Source: an uncultured Eubacterium sp.
Lineage (GTDB): Bacteria; Bacillota; Clostridia; Peptostreptococcales; Anaerovoracaceae
DNA: 57,398 bases
Direction of reading: 5' to 3'
NCBI GenBank assembly: GCA_900543485.1
Contig: UQRM01000014.1
Coordinates: 1-57,398 of the forward strand
A program made the position numbers and the translations under genes. This document shows positions 26,552 to 33,435 of this stretch, piece after piece. Within the stretch, counting starts at the first letter, position 1, and every line of letters starts with the position of its first letter. The notes beneath the pieces are model-generated. The model made no database searches. It worked only from the letters and a program-made list of their open reading frames with translations, and was not told the origin of the DNA.

Positions 26552-27004
26552 TTATTTATAGGCTTTTTCCTTGATTATATCCGCAAATCCATCCTCCGGG
26601 ATATCGCTGCCGGAAATATATACTTTATCTCCATCGCCGGGATATATCATCTTGAGCTCACTCGTAGCTTTGCTCTCTATGCGGTCCACATTGTTGGCAC
26701 TGTAGACCTTCACCTGCAGGTTCTCTATCTCTCCCATCAACGCGCTGTTTTCACGTATCATGGAATTTATATCATATCTCAGCGTAGCCGAGTATGCCGT
26801 TATTATTATCAGCATTATCATGGCTATCCCTGCTACCAGCACCAGCGAAAATGCTGCTTTTTTCCCGTTCCCCAACGGCAAAGCCACTTTTTTCGTTCTT
26901 CGCTTTCTGCGGCTTCTCCTCTCCGGCTCCGGCTGCGGCTTCATATCCAGCCCGTATTTCTGATATTTTTCCTGGTATTCATACCATCTTTCAGGTGCTA
27001 TCAT
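26552..27004 (-). CDS. ftsL: FtsL-like septum protein
   Basis: A 150-residue small bitopic protein: a basic cytoplasmic head (RRSRRKRRTKK), one membrane span (about residues 51-72), then a short leucine-zipper-like helix (MIRENSALMGEIENLQVKV). This is the FtsL/DivIC plan, and the position between rsmH and the transpeptidase is where ftsL belongs. The ATG is 3 bp after rsmH. A 126-bp gap before the next gene holds an imperfect GC stem and a T5 run at about 26456-26495, which might attenuate transcription. Confidence 0.85.
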   Translation of the reverse strand: MIAPERWYEYQEKYQKYGLDMKPQPEPERRSRRKRRTKKVALPLGNGKKAAFSLVLVAGIAMIMLIIITAYSATLRYDINSMIRENSALMGEIENLQVKVYSANNVDRIESKATSELKMIYPGDGDKVYISGSDIPEDGFADIIKEKAYK

Positions 27005-27007
27005 GTA

Positions 27008-27946
27008 CTACCCCTTCTTTTCTATCACTCTCAGCTTGGCGCTTCTGGCTCTGGGATTCCGTTTCAGCTCTTCTTCTCCCGCGACAATAGGTTTGCCGGT
27101 GACCTTGTTCACATCCGACACCTTGCCGCATACACACACCGGGAATTCCTTAGGGCATGTACACGGATTCAGCCTGCGGTTGAATGCCTCTTTGACTATA
27201 CGATCCTCCAGAGAATGGAATGTTATGACGCATAGCCTTCCTCCCGGCAACAGCACGTCGCAGAATCGATCTATCGCCCTTTCAAGCTGTTCGAGTTCAT
27301 TATTCACTTCTATCCTTACAGCCTGGAAAGTCCTCTTGGCAGGATGAGGTCCCTCTCTTCTGGCCGATGCCGGGATGGCCGCCTTTATCACGTCCACCAG
27401 CTGGCCTGTGGTCTCTATCTTGCCGGCTTTTCTCCGTTTAATGATGAAATCACTTATGCGCGACGCCCATTTTTCCTCGCCGTATTTTCTGATGACTTCC
27501 GTCAGTCTGTTTTTATCATATCCATTGATCACGTCGTAGGCGGAAAAGCCATCATCTCTGTTCATCCTCATATCCAGCGGCGCATCGTGCATATATGAAA
27601 ATCCACGCTCCGCGTTATCCAGCTGGAAAGAAGAGACTCCTATGTCCAGCAAAGCGCCGTCTATACCGTTTACCCCCAGTTTTTCCAGTATATCCGTAAT
27701 TTCCGAATAATTTCCGTGAACCAATTCTACCTTGCAGTCCATATCCGAAAGCCGCTTCCCTGCCGCTTCTATAGCGTCTGCGTCTCTGTCTATTCCAATC
27801 AGCATACCTTTCCGGCTCAGATGTTCCGCTATCCCGGAAGCATGTCCGCCCCCTCCCAGCGTCCCATCCACATAAATGCCGTCGTCTCTTATTTTCAAAT
27901 TGGATATGCACTCCTCATATAAGACCGGCACATGTTTAAAATCCAT
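27008..27946 (-). CDS. rsmH: 16S rRNA m4C1402 N4-methyltransferase
   Basis: About 312 residues from the ATG at 27946 (HVPVLYEECI near the start), chosen because GGAG lies 4 bases before it; the frame itself is open further up. The SAM site is DGTLGGGGHA (about residues 27-36), followed by GNYSEI, DIGVSSFQLDNAERGFSY and CVITFHSLEDRIVK, all RsmH signatures. It overlaps mraZ by 11 bp, the usual coupling. Confidence 0.95.
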   Translation of the reverse strand: MDFKHVPVLYEECISNLKIRDDGIYVDGTLGGGGHASGIAEHLSRKGMLIGIDRDADAIEAAGKRLSDMDCKVELVHGNYSEITDILEKLGVNGIDGALLDIGVSSFQLDNAERGFSYMHDAPLDMRMNRDDGFSAYDVINGYDKNRLTEVIRKYGEEKWASRISDFIIKRRKAGKIETTGQLVDVIKAAIPASARREGPHPAKRTFQAVRIEVNNELEQLERAIDRFCDVLLPGGRLCVITFHSLEDRIVKEAFNRRLNPCTCPKEFPVCVCGKVSDVNKVTGKPIVAGEEELKRNPRARSAKLRVIEKKG

Positions 27947-28379
27947 ACTGCTCCATGCTTTCCGCCACTTCACTGGCATTCATCAGCTCTCCCGTATCCG
28001 GGTCGATCTCATCCTTCCAGTATTCCTTGCTCCAAACTTCTATGGTTTTGTTGCTTCCTATCGTCACCAGATCTTTTTCTATACCGGCATATTCCCTCAG
28101 ATCCTGAGGTATGGTCAGCCTTCCCTGCTTGTCCACATCGCACTCGGCCGCCGATGAGTAAAAGTGCCTTCTCAGCTTTCTTGCCTGAGGATTTCCTGTC
28201 GGAAGGATATCCAGCTTCTCCTCCACGAATTTCTCCCACTGATCTTTAGGATAAATGGTCAGACACCGATCCAGAGCCTTGGCGATGATACATCTGCCCT
28301 CCAGCTCGTCCCTGAATTTTGCAGGCACTATTATCCTAGACTTGCTGTCTATTGAATTGTAATACTTGCCTACAAACAT
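27936..28379 (-). CDS. mraZ: Transcriptional regulator MraZ
   Basis: A 147-residue protein with two MraZ/AbrB-like folds: FVGKYYNSIDSKSRIIVPAKFRDEL (split here: IDSKSRIIVPAKFRDEL, about residues 10-26) and CDVDKQGRLTIPQDLREYAGI (about 80-100). MraZ forms a ring that binds repeated TGG boxes and represses its own operon. GGGAGGAG precedes the ATG. It is the first gene of the division cluster. Confidence 0.95.
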   Translation of the reverse strand: MFVGKYYNSIDSKSRIIVPAKFRDELEGRCIIAKALDRCLTIYPKDQWEKFVEEKLDILPTGNPQARKLRRHFYSSAAECDVDKQGRLTIPQDLREYAGIEKDLVTIGSNKTIEVWSKEYWKDEIDPDTGELMNASEVAESMEQYGF

Positions 28380-28405
28380 TTAGTCTCCTCCCATTTTTCG
28401 TATCT

Positions 28406-28430
28406 CCATTTTAAACCACTTCAAACCATT
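28406..28430 (-). promoter_or_regulatory. MraZ operator: three TGG boxes at 10-bp period
   Basis: On the minus strand TGG falls at 28426-28428, 28416-28418 and 28406-28408, exactly 10 bp apart, in the units TGGTTTGAAG, TGGTTTAAAA and TGGAG. MraZ operators in other bacteria are three or more TGG-type boxes on one DNA face. They overlap the -10 box and the spacer of the mraZ promoter, as needed for repression. Confidence 0.7.
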
Positions 28431-28436
28431 TATCAA
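28408..28436 (-). promoter_or_regulatory. Sigma-A promoter of the mraZ operon
   Basis: TTGATA (28431-28436), a 17-bp spacer, TAAAAT (28408-28413), about 29 bp before the mraZ ATG. It is the only strong promoter seen upstream of the long minus-strand cluster. Confidence 0.8.
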
Positions 28437-28468
28437 CAAATTCGCTCCACCAGCGGACACTTTTGCTC

Positions 28469-28509
28469 AAAAAATAAAAAAGAGACGAGAATCGTTTTAT
28501 TCTCGTCTC
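28469..28509 (-). terminator. Terminator after the acetyltransferase gene
   Basis: A perfect 11-bp stem (28482-28492 with 28499-28509) with a 6-base loop, followed on the minus strand by TTTTTTATTTTTT (complement of 28469-28481). It separates the acetyltransferase from the mraZ promoter. Confidence 0.92.
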
Positions 28510-28609
28510 GTCAAAAACACTATATATTGTATTCTCTTTCAGCAATACGCCATCATCTTGTTTTTGTGACGTTTTTTTATCTTTTCACGTCCCTCCACTT
28601 CGTCCTCTG

Positions 28610-29173
28610 TCACAGTTCCTTTATCACCCTGGCAGGAACGCCTCCAACCACCGTCTTCGGCGGCACGTCCTTCGCCACTACAGCTCCGGCCGCTATGATC
28701 GCTCCATCTCCTACTGTGACTCCCGGCAGCACAGTAGAATTGGAACCGATCCAGACCTTGTTCCCTATGTGTATGGACTCAAGATGATGCAGGTGCCGCT
28801 CATCCGGATCCATGCCGTGGTTGATGGTAGCAAAAACCACATTGGAACCAATCAATACATCGTCGCCTATGTATACACCGCCCTGATCCTGAAAATGGCA
28901 GCAGAAATTAATGAAGACGTTCTTCCCAACATGTATGTTCTTTCCGCATTCAGTATAAAAGGGAGGAAACATCTTGAAAGACTCATCGACCGGGTTCCCC
29001 GTCAAACGCGAAAAGATATCGCGTACCTCTTCAGGGCTGTGATACGAATTGTTCAGCTCGGCCGTGATACGCATCGCCTCATCGGCAAGCAGATCCAACA
29101 CTTCTCCCGCATCAGTCCCTCCAATTACTGTATTGTCCTTCTCCAGGTGCTTTAAAAGCTTCTCTATACTCAT
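28610..29173 (-). CDS. Maa/NodL-type hexapeptide-repeat O-acetyltransferase
   Basis: A 187-residue left-handed beta-helix acetyltransferase. Hexapeptide turns are clear ([66 protein letters not shown]). The family's catalytic His is in INHGMDP (about residue 115), and the end [11 protein letters not shown] is typical of maltose/galactoside acetyltransferases. The N-terminal helical part is longer and unlike the standard Maa start, so the acceptor may not be a sugar. Single gene with AAGGAG 10 bases before the ATG. Confidence 0.85.
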   Translation of the reverse strand: MSIEKLLKHLEKDNTVIGGTDAGEVLDLLADEAMRITAELNNSYHSPEEVRDIFSRLTGNPVDESFKMFPPFYTECGKNIHVGKNVFINFCCHFQDQGGVYIGDDVLIGSNVVFATINHGMDPDERHLHHLESIHIGNKVWIGSNSTVLPGVTVGDGAIIAAGAVVAKDVPPKTVVGGVPARVIKEL

Positions 29174-29299
29174 AATGACATCACTCCTTACATTTCCTGC
29201 CGTCGCCGCAGCTATTCCCCACGCCGGCTCCCGGCGCCTGTGGTCTTGGCCGTTTCATCCGCATTTCGTCTCCTTCAAAAATCCGGAACTCATGATGTT

Positions 29300-29329
29300 A
29301 TTATATCTGTCGCACCTTTACATGTCTAA
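29300..29329 (-). promoter_or_regulatory. Probable promoter of the acetyltransferase gene
   Basis: TTAGAC (29324-29329), an 18-bp spacer, TATAAT (29300-29305) on the minus strand. It predicts a leader of about 120 bases containing a CGCCGG/CCGGCG stem (29222-29236). Confidence 0.5.
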
Positions 29330-29411
29330 TTGCTATATCACATCGCTGGATATGCTCCCGAGGAATCGCTTTTCACACTGCTCACGTCACCGCTCATGCC
29401 AACGGCACGGT

Positions 29412-30125
29412 TTACAGCTTGATCTCCACCGGCGCATCCAGCCGCAGGCTGTCCTCTCCCACGATACAATCGTAAGCCAACACTTCCACACCGACCTTCT
29501 GCGCTTCACGGAGCACTTCTCCGAACTCAGCGTGAGTTCTGTCGTTAGGTCTGAAAAAATCTATCCCTTTCATCTGTATGACGAAGATCACACAAGCCAC
29601 GTACCCCGATGACGCCGCTCCCATAAGCTCCCTTATATGTTTAACGCCTCTCTCAGTCGGAGCGTCGGGGAACATCGCCGTCCCATCCTCTTCCAATGTC
29701 ACGCCCTTCACTTCCACCAGCGCCTCTCTGCCAGTCTCGTCCTTCACATAAAAATCCAAACGCGAAGCCCCGTACACATATTCACTTTTTACAGCTTTGA
29801 CCTTTCCCATGCCACCTATCCTAAGCTTTCCGGATCTCAGCGCCTCCCCCACCACCTTATTGGGAGCCTGAGAATCTATATTGATGAGGATCGGTCCTCG
29901 CGCGGTCTCCTTCGTCACACCGATGAGAGAATATTCCAGTTTTCTTTTCCCCATCCTCCCGCGAAAATCCTCCATTATCAGATCCGCACCTGCCACCAGC
30001 AGCTCGCGGCACCTTCCTGTATTTTTCACATGTGCCCGCCGCACACATCCTCCGGTCTCCACTTCAGCGATGAATCTGTTGGGCCTTGATATGAACTTTC
30101 CTCTGCATATCTTTTCGTATCTCAT
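29412..30125 (-). CDS. sfsA: SfsA family nuclease
   Basis: A 237-residue protein matching SfsA, a family known as sugar fermentation stimulation protein and linked to nuclease activity. Diagnostic stretches: RFIAEVETGG, HVKNTGRCRELLVAGA (about residues 32-47), RLDFYVKDETGREALVEVKGVTLE (acidic/lysine nuclease-like core, shown as ALVEVKGVTLE) and MFPDAPTERGVKHIREL. There is no clear ribosome site before the ATG, and a TAAAAT box lies only about 10 bases upstream, so the mRNA might be leaderless. Length is normal. Confidence 0.92.
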   Translation of the reverse strand: MRYEKICRGKFISRPNRFIAEVETGGCVRRAHVKNTGRCRELLVAGADLIMEDFRGRMGKRKLEYSLIGVTKETARGPILINIDSQAPNKVVGEALRSGKLRIGGMGKVKAVKSEYVYGASRLDFYVKDETGREALVEVKGVTLEEDGTAMFPDAPTERGVKHIRELMGAASSGYVACVIFVIQMKGIDFFRPNDRTHAEFGEVLREAQKVGVEVLAYDCIVGEDSLRLDAPVEIKL

Positions 30126-30198
30126 GATCTGATTTTACCAGATTTTCTTTAAATAAATAAAAAAATGTTACATTTTTATTATATTTCATTCATTTTAC

Positions 30199-30227
30199 TT
30201 GAAAGGATTTACCATAAAGTGTAGAAT
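30199..30227 (+). promoter_or_regulatory. Promoter of the small lipoprotein gene
   Basis: TTGAAA (30199-30204), a 17-bp spacer, TAGAAT (30222-30227) on the plus strand, about 45 bp before the lipoprotein ATG. Confidence 0.65.
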
Positions 30228-30272
30228 ATCGGTAAAGTTTATACCAAAATGTCTGTCTACAGGAGAATTGCG

Positions 30273-30773
30273 ATGAAAAAGAAAAAGGGATTGGTTTTTT
30301 TGATTCTAGCCGTATTGGCCTTTTCCATGTATTGCCTGACAGGATGCGGCGAGGAAAAATCAGGAAATACCATAAGCGAACCTGATATAACTGTCGATTA
30401 TCTGCACGGTGAGTACAGCGATCAGCTTATGACCGACGGAGCGGTCACCATGCTTGGTTCCATCGACGTGACACAAAATGGCGATTCCTACAGCATCACC
30501 ATAACGGAGAAAGAGGTAGTACCCAACTCCGGATACGAGGACGGATACTATATAGCTGATACCAATATCACAAAAGAGGCTGAGATAGGCCTGTACGCCA
30601 GAATGACCTCCATGGTTGACGGCGAAGAGGTGGTCGTCGACGCGGCAGAGCTTATGGAAAGCAATGAAGCTGCAGACGACGATGATTCCCAGCAGCTCTA
30701 CACGATTTACCTGATGGGAGATTCTGCCGAGCTGATATTGGCAACAGACCCTGCAAGCGTTATCACGGAATAG
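30273..30773 (+). CDS. Small lipoprotein of unknown function
   Basis: About 166 residues from the ATG at 30273, chosen because CAGGAGAA lies in front; the frame is open 8 codons further. A signal peptide (KKKK, hydrophobic stretch) ends in the lipobox L22-T-G-C25, so it should be lipidated by the Lgt encoded in this window. The mature part is acidic (EAADDDDSQQ) and beta-rich, with SIDVTQNGDSYSITITEKE and a late YTIYLMGDSAELILATDP. I see no known domain. It is a monocistronic plus-strand gene among minus-strand ones. Confidence 0.8.
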   Translation: MKKKKGLVFLILAVLAFSMYCLTGCGEEKSGNTISEPDITVDYLHGEYSDQLMTDGAVTMLGSIDVTQNGDSYSITITEKEVVPNSGYEDGYYIADTNITKEAEIGLYARMTSMVDGEEVVVDAAELMESNEAADDDDSQQLYTIYLMGDSAELILATDPASVITE

Positions 30774-30795
30774 CCTCAGACCTGAAAAGAGTTGA

Positions 30796-30816
30796 AAAAA
30801 CGCGCCTGCCAGGCGC
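30796..30816 (-). terminator. Terminator of the candidate small RNA
   Basis: GCGCCT (30802-30807) pairs with AGGCGC (30811-30816) around a 3-base loop and is followed on the minus strand by G then TTTTTT (complement of 30795-30800). It reads in the direction of the predicted RNA, not of the lipoprotein gene. Confidence 0.8.
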
Positions 30817-30820
30817 ATAT

Positions 30821-30886
30821 CGAAATAAGTAAAGCCACCTTGTTTCCTTGGCCGGATAGGTGGCTTTACTAAGTTAACTTATTTCG
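30821..30886. repeat. 20-bp inverted repeat with one 9-base bulge
   Basis: Arm one at 30821-30840 (CGAAATAAG then TAAAGCCACCT) is repeated inverted at 30858-30886 with nine extra bases. It forms the main stem of the candidate small RNA. On the plus strand it could also slow read-through from the lipoprotein gene, but no T-run follows there. Confidence 0.85.
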
Positions 30887-30932
30887 CCGGAACGGGTAGG
30901 GCACGCTACCTGTCGGCTGCCTTGTTAAGTAT

Positions 30933-30961
30933 ATTATATGCCATTGGTTTACTGTTGTCAA
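30933..30961 (-). promoter_or_regulatory. Consensus promoter of the candidate small RNA
   Basis: TTGACA (30956-30961), a 17-bp spacer, TATAAT (30933-30938), perfect in both boxes, minus strand. Its -35 lies only 10 bp from the -35 of the divergent toxin-side promoter. Confidence 0.88.
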
Positions 30962-30970
30962 TAAAGCACC

Positions 30971-31020
30971 TTGAATGCGGTTGTCCCCTGTTGTATAATG
31001 CTTTCAACCTGTTGTATAAT
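30971..31020 (+). promoter_or_regulatory. Duplicated promoter region of the toxin-like gene
   Basis: TTGAAT (30971-30976), a 17-bp spacer and TATAAT (30994-30999) form a first promoter. The 21 bp carrying this -10 box (30987-31007) are then repeated exactly at 31008-31028, giving a second TATAAT at 31015-31020 with TTGTAT (30991-30996, 18-bp spacer) as possible -35. The second -10 predicts a start at about 31027. Confidence 0.7.
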
Positions 31021-31057
31021 GCTTTCAAGAGGAATCAGAGACACGGTGGACGGTCTG

Positions 31058-31073
31058 CCCCTTGAGAAAGGGG
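31058..31073 (+). promoter_or_regulatory. Hairpin hiding the toxin ribosome site
   Basis: CCCCTT (31058-31063) pairs with AAGGGG (31068-31073) across a GAGA loop. The 3' arm is the Shine-Dalgarno AAGGGGGTGA, which ends 9 bases before the ATG at 31083. Such self-sequestration is usual in type I toxin mRNAs. Confidence 0.7.
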
Positions 31074-31082
31074 GTGATGAGT

Positions 31083-31166
31083 ATGTACATAACCTTGTCA
31101 GAGCTTTTAGCTTTCTGCACATTCGTTATTGCTCTCATCGCCTTGGTCGTAAAGATTAAGCGATAA
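31083..31166 (+). CDS. 27-residue hydrophobic peptide, holin-like toxin candidate
   Basis: A tiny gene with an exceptionally strong ribosome site (AAGGGGGTGA). The peptide starts MYITLSELLAF, continues as one membrane-spanning stretch (CTFVIALIALVV) and ends KIKR. Size, single helix and basic tail match small membrane toxins of type I toxin-antitoxin systems and the putative holin-like toxin family of Firmicutes; the match is by plan and general look, not by search. Further support is the sequestered ribosome site, a duplicated promoter, a terminator directly behind, and a facing antisense promoter at 31270-31298. The predicted mRNA runs from about 31027 to 31223. Confidence 0.7.
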   Translation: MYITLSELLAFCTFVIALIALVVKIKR

Positions 31167-31176
31167 AGTTTTACAT

Positions 31177-31262
31177 AAAGTAAAACACCCGTCCTAAATT
31201 GCCGAAGTTGGACGAGTGTTTTTCATTCACCATTTGAGGCAAACCGTTCACGGATTCCTCTT
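31177..31262 (-). ncRNA. Candidate antisense RNA antitoxin
   Basis: The minus-strand promoter at 31270-31298 predicts a start near 31262. The shared stem-loop at 31182-31222 is followed on this strand by TTTTACTTT, giving an RNA of about 86 nt. Its last 47 nt are fully complementary to the 3' end of the toxin-side mRNA, the TxpA/RatA-like convergent layout. It has no reading frame of note. Confidence 0.6.
31182..31222. terminator. Bidirectional terminator shared by toxin mRNA and antisense RNA
   Basis: AAAACACCCGTCC (31182-31194) pairs with 31210-31222 with a single mismatch; the 15-base loop lies between. Plus strand: the stem runs into TTTTT at 31218-31223. Minus strand: it runs into TTTTACTTT. 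A smaller GTTTTAC/GTAAAAC stem (31168-31174 with 31180-31186) overlaps its left side. Confidence 0.85.
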
Positions 31263-31269
31263 TATGTTT

Positions 31270-31298
31270 ATTTTATGCTATATACGTTCAAAAGTCAA
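31270..31298 (-). promoter_or_regulatory. Promoter of the antisense RNA
   Basis: TTGACT (31293-31298), a 17-bp spacer, TAAAAT (31270-31275) on the minus strand. No coding sequence follows in this direction before the shared terminator. Confidence 0.72.
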
Positions 31299-31329
31299 TA
31301 TATGCGGTTATTTCCGTAATGATATATAA

Positions 31330-31370
31330 AACAAAACCCCGCAAAACCCAATGAAAGGAGAAAAGCGAGG
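31330..31370 (-). terminator. Weak stem-loop with T-rich tail
   Basis: CCTCGC / GCGGGG (complement of 31365-31370 and 31337-31342, one mismatch) with a long loop and TTTTGTTTT after it on the minus strand. Nothing else is recognisable between 31299 and 31462. It may back up the ychF terminator. Confidence 0.35.
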
Positions 31371-31462
31371 TAATGTACAAGGCTGTAATGATACACCCTC
31401 AAGTCGCATTGATTAAGCCTGTTTTATCCGTTTTTGCTCCGACAGAATCATATACAAAAATA

Positions 31463-31507
31463 AAGAAAATCCCCTGTAATTTCAACGCTTCCGCTGATTT
31501 ACAGGGG
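31463..31507 (-). terminator. Terminator of the metF-ychF operon
   Basis: CCCCTGTAA (31471-31479) pairs with TTACAGGGG (31499-31507), 19-base loop, with ATTTTCTTTATTTTTG after it on the minus strand. It lies 12 bp after the ychF stop. Confidence 0.85.
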
Positions 31508-31519
31508 TTTATCGTTTTT

Positions 31520-32611
31520 CTACACATTGAACAGGAAGTGCATCACATCTCCGTCCTTTACGACATAATCCTTGCCTTCGGAGCGGACAAGCCCTTTTTC
31601 CTTAGCGACCGACAGCTTCCCGCCGCATTCCATCAGTTTATCGTAAGCGATGGTCTCCGCACGGATGAAGCCCTTCTCGAAGTCGGTATGGATCTTGCCG
31701 GCGGCTCCCGGAGCTTTTGTGCCATTCTTGATGGTCCACGCCCGTACTTCCGGTTCGCCTGCCGTCAGGAAGGATATTAGATCAAGCAATCGGTAAGACG
31801 CCTTCACCAGCTTGTCCAATCCTGACTCCTTTATTCCCATCTCTTCCAGGAACATAGCCTTCTCCTCATCGTCCAACTCAGCCATCTCCGACTCGATCTT
31901 GGCACAGACCACGATAACTCCCGCGCCTTCTGTTTTCGCGAACTCGCGAACTTTTCTTATATACTCGTTGTCCTCGGAAGCAGCGTCGTCTTCCGAAACG
32001 TTGGCCGCGTATATGACAGGCTTGTAGGACAGAAGGTCAAGGCTCTTCACGAACTCCGCTTCATCCTCATCCAGCTCCATGGCCCGTGCCGACTTGCCTT
32101 CTCCCAGGAAATCAGCTACACGCTTCAGTATATCCAGCTCCTTCTGCAGGCTCTTGTCCCCTTTGAGATTCTTTGTAGTCTTCTGTATCCTCCTGTCCAG
32201 CACCTCCATGTCCGACAGTATCAATTCTGTGTTTATGGTCTCTATATCGGAGATGGGATCTATTTTTCCATCCACATGTACCACGTTGGAATCATCGAAG
32301 CATCTGACCACATGAACGATAGCCGCCACTTCACGGATGTGGCCTAGGAACTTGTTCCCCAGCCCCTCGCCTTTTGAAGCTCCCTTTACGAGCCCCGCTA
32401 TATCATAAAACTCGATCGTCGCATATACCGTCTTTTTCGAATCATACACCTCATGGAGTGTGGTCACCCTTTCATCCGGCACTGTCACTACGCCCACATT
32501 AGGCTCTATGGTACAGAACGGATAATTGGCGGCCTCCGCTCCTGCTTTGGTAATAGCATTGAAAAGTGTGCTCTTTCCTACGTTTGGCAGTCCTACGATC
32601 CCTAATTTCAT
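31520..32611 (-). CDS. ychF: Redox-regulated ATPase/GTPase YchF (OLA1 family)
   Basis: A 363-residue Obg-like P-loop NTPase. Walker [15 protein letters not shown] (about residues 6-19), switch [20 protein letters not shown] (about 69-88) and a C-terminal TGS domain ([17 protein letters not shown] to the end). The family prefers ATP and binds ribosomes. AGGAG precedes the ATG; it is the last gene of the operon before a strong terminator. Confidence 0.96.
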   Translation of the reverse strand: MKLGIVGLPNVGKSTLFNAITKAGAEAANYPFCTIEPNVGVVTVPDERVTTLHEVYDSKKTVYATIEFYDIAGLVKGASKGEGLGNKFLGHIREVAAIVHVVRCFDDSNVVHVDGKIDPISDIETINTELILSDMEVLDRRIQKTTKNLKGDKSLQKELDILKRVADFLGEGKSARAMELDEDEAEFVKSLDLLSYKPVIYAANVSEDDAASEDNEYIRKVREFAKTEGAGVIVVCAKIESEMAELDDEEKAMFLEEMGIKESGLDKLVKASYRLLDLISFLTAGEPEVRAWTIKNGTKAPGAAGKIHTDFEKGFIRAETIAYDKLMECGGKLSVAKEKGLVRSEGKDYVVKDGDVMHFLFNV

Positions 32612-32627
32612 AATATGTTCTCCTTAT

Positions 32628-33383
32628 CTATCTTTCTTTATTTGCTCTGTAATGTCTGTATAAGATCACATAGGCGATAACGCACACTATGATGATCGTC
32701 AGGCTCAGTACCTGAGCCTGCCTGAATGGACCTATCATCAGGCTGTCGGTCCTCAGTCCCTCCACGAAGAATCGCTCCGCCGAGTACAATATGCCGTATA
32801 GCAGCAGCGTCTGTCCTTCAAACTGCCTTCTGTTGTCCACATATATGAGAAACAGAAAAAGCAGGAAGCACCATATAGACTCATAGAGGAAAGTTGGATG
32901 CACCGTCTGTCCGTTGACCGTTATGGCCCACGGCAGATCTGTAGGTCCTCCATGGGCCTCTGAATTGAAATAGTTTCCCCATCTCCCGATGGACTGGGCG
33001 ATAGCTATAGAGGGCACAGCCAGATCCATCAGATTCAGCGGTCTCACCTTCCATATCCTGCACAATACCAGTGCCGTGGCCATCCCCAGTATCAATCCCC
33101 CATGTATGGCCAATCCGCCCGCTCTCGTATTGAATATGGAAGCAAGGTCGCCGGAATACATGGACCAGTTGAATATGACGTAATAGAGCCGTGCGCCTAT
33201 GATGGCGGCCGGGATGCAGAAAATCATGAAATTTATCATCTGGTCAGCAGTCAGATGGTGCTTTGGCGCCCGCCTGCAGCATATCACCGCGGCGATTATC
33301 ATGCCGGATGTTATCATCACGGCATACCACATTATATCTATTCCGAAGACAGTAAAAGCTACGGGATCCGGTGGGTTTGGCAT
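32628..33383 (-). CDS. lgt: Prolipoprotein diacylglyceryl transferase
   Basis: A 251-residue membrane enzyme that lipidates the lipobox cysteine of lipoproteins. GGLAIHGGLILG (about residues 89-100) and the Lgt signature SIGRWGNYFNSEAHGGP (about 129-145) are intact, with seven membrane spans as expected. GAGGAGG precedes the ATG. It would act on the lipoprotein encoded at 30273. Confidence 0.95.
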   Translation of the reverse strand: MPNPPDPVAFTVFGIDIMWYAVMITSGMIIAAVICCRRAPKHHLTADQMINFMIFCIPAAIIGARLYYVIFNWSMYSGDLASIFNTRAGGLAIHGGLILGMATALVLCRIWKVRPLNLMDLAVPSIAIAQSIGRWGNYFNSEAHGGPTDLPWAITVNGQTVHPTFLYESIWCFLLFLFLIYVDNRRQFEGQTLLLYGILYSAERFFVEGLRTDSLMIGPFRQAQVLSLTIIIVCVIAYVILYRHYRANKER

Positions 33384-33435
33384 GTCGTCCTCCTCATAAT
33401 CCTACTCGCAAAATTTTCTTCTCCACGCCCTGTCA

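Larger units (their letters stand above)
30796..30926 (-). ncRNA. Candidate structured small RNA, about 130 nt
   Basis: A complete transcription unit without a usable reading frame: a perfect sigma-A promoter at 30933-30961, a predicted start near 30926 and the terminator at 30796-30816. Between them are a GGTAG/CTACC hairpin and a very long stem: 30821-30840 pairs base for base with 30858-30868 plus 30878-30886, leaving a 9-base bulge (869-877) that is part of the palindrome TAAGTTAACTTA. No known RNA family is recognised. It is divergent from the small toxin-like gene at 31083, and a regulatory link to it is possible but not shown. Confidence 0.65.

Noticed and set aside
30971..31159. A 62-codon plus-strand frame overlapping the toxin-like gene
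   Set aside because: It starts within the promoter repeats, has no ribosome site, and its peptide is Cys/Met rich noise; the 27-codon frame has the strong ribosome site.
31373..31780. A 135-codon plus-strand frame from before the ychF terminator into ychF
   Set aside because: Most of it is antisense to ychF and crosses a terminator hairpin; the first 30 codons alone show no recognisable domain.
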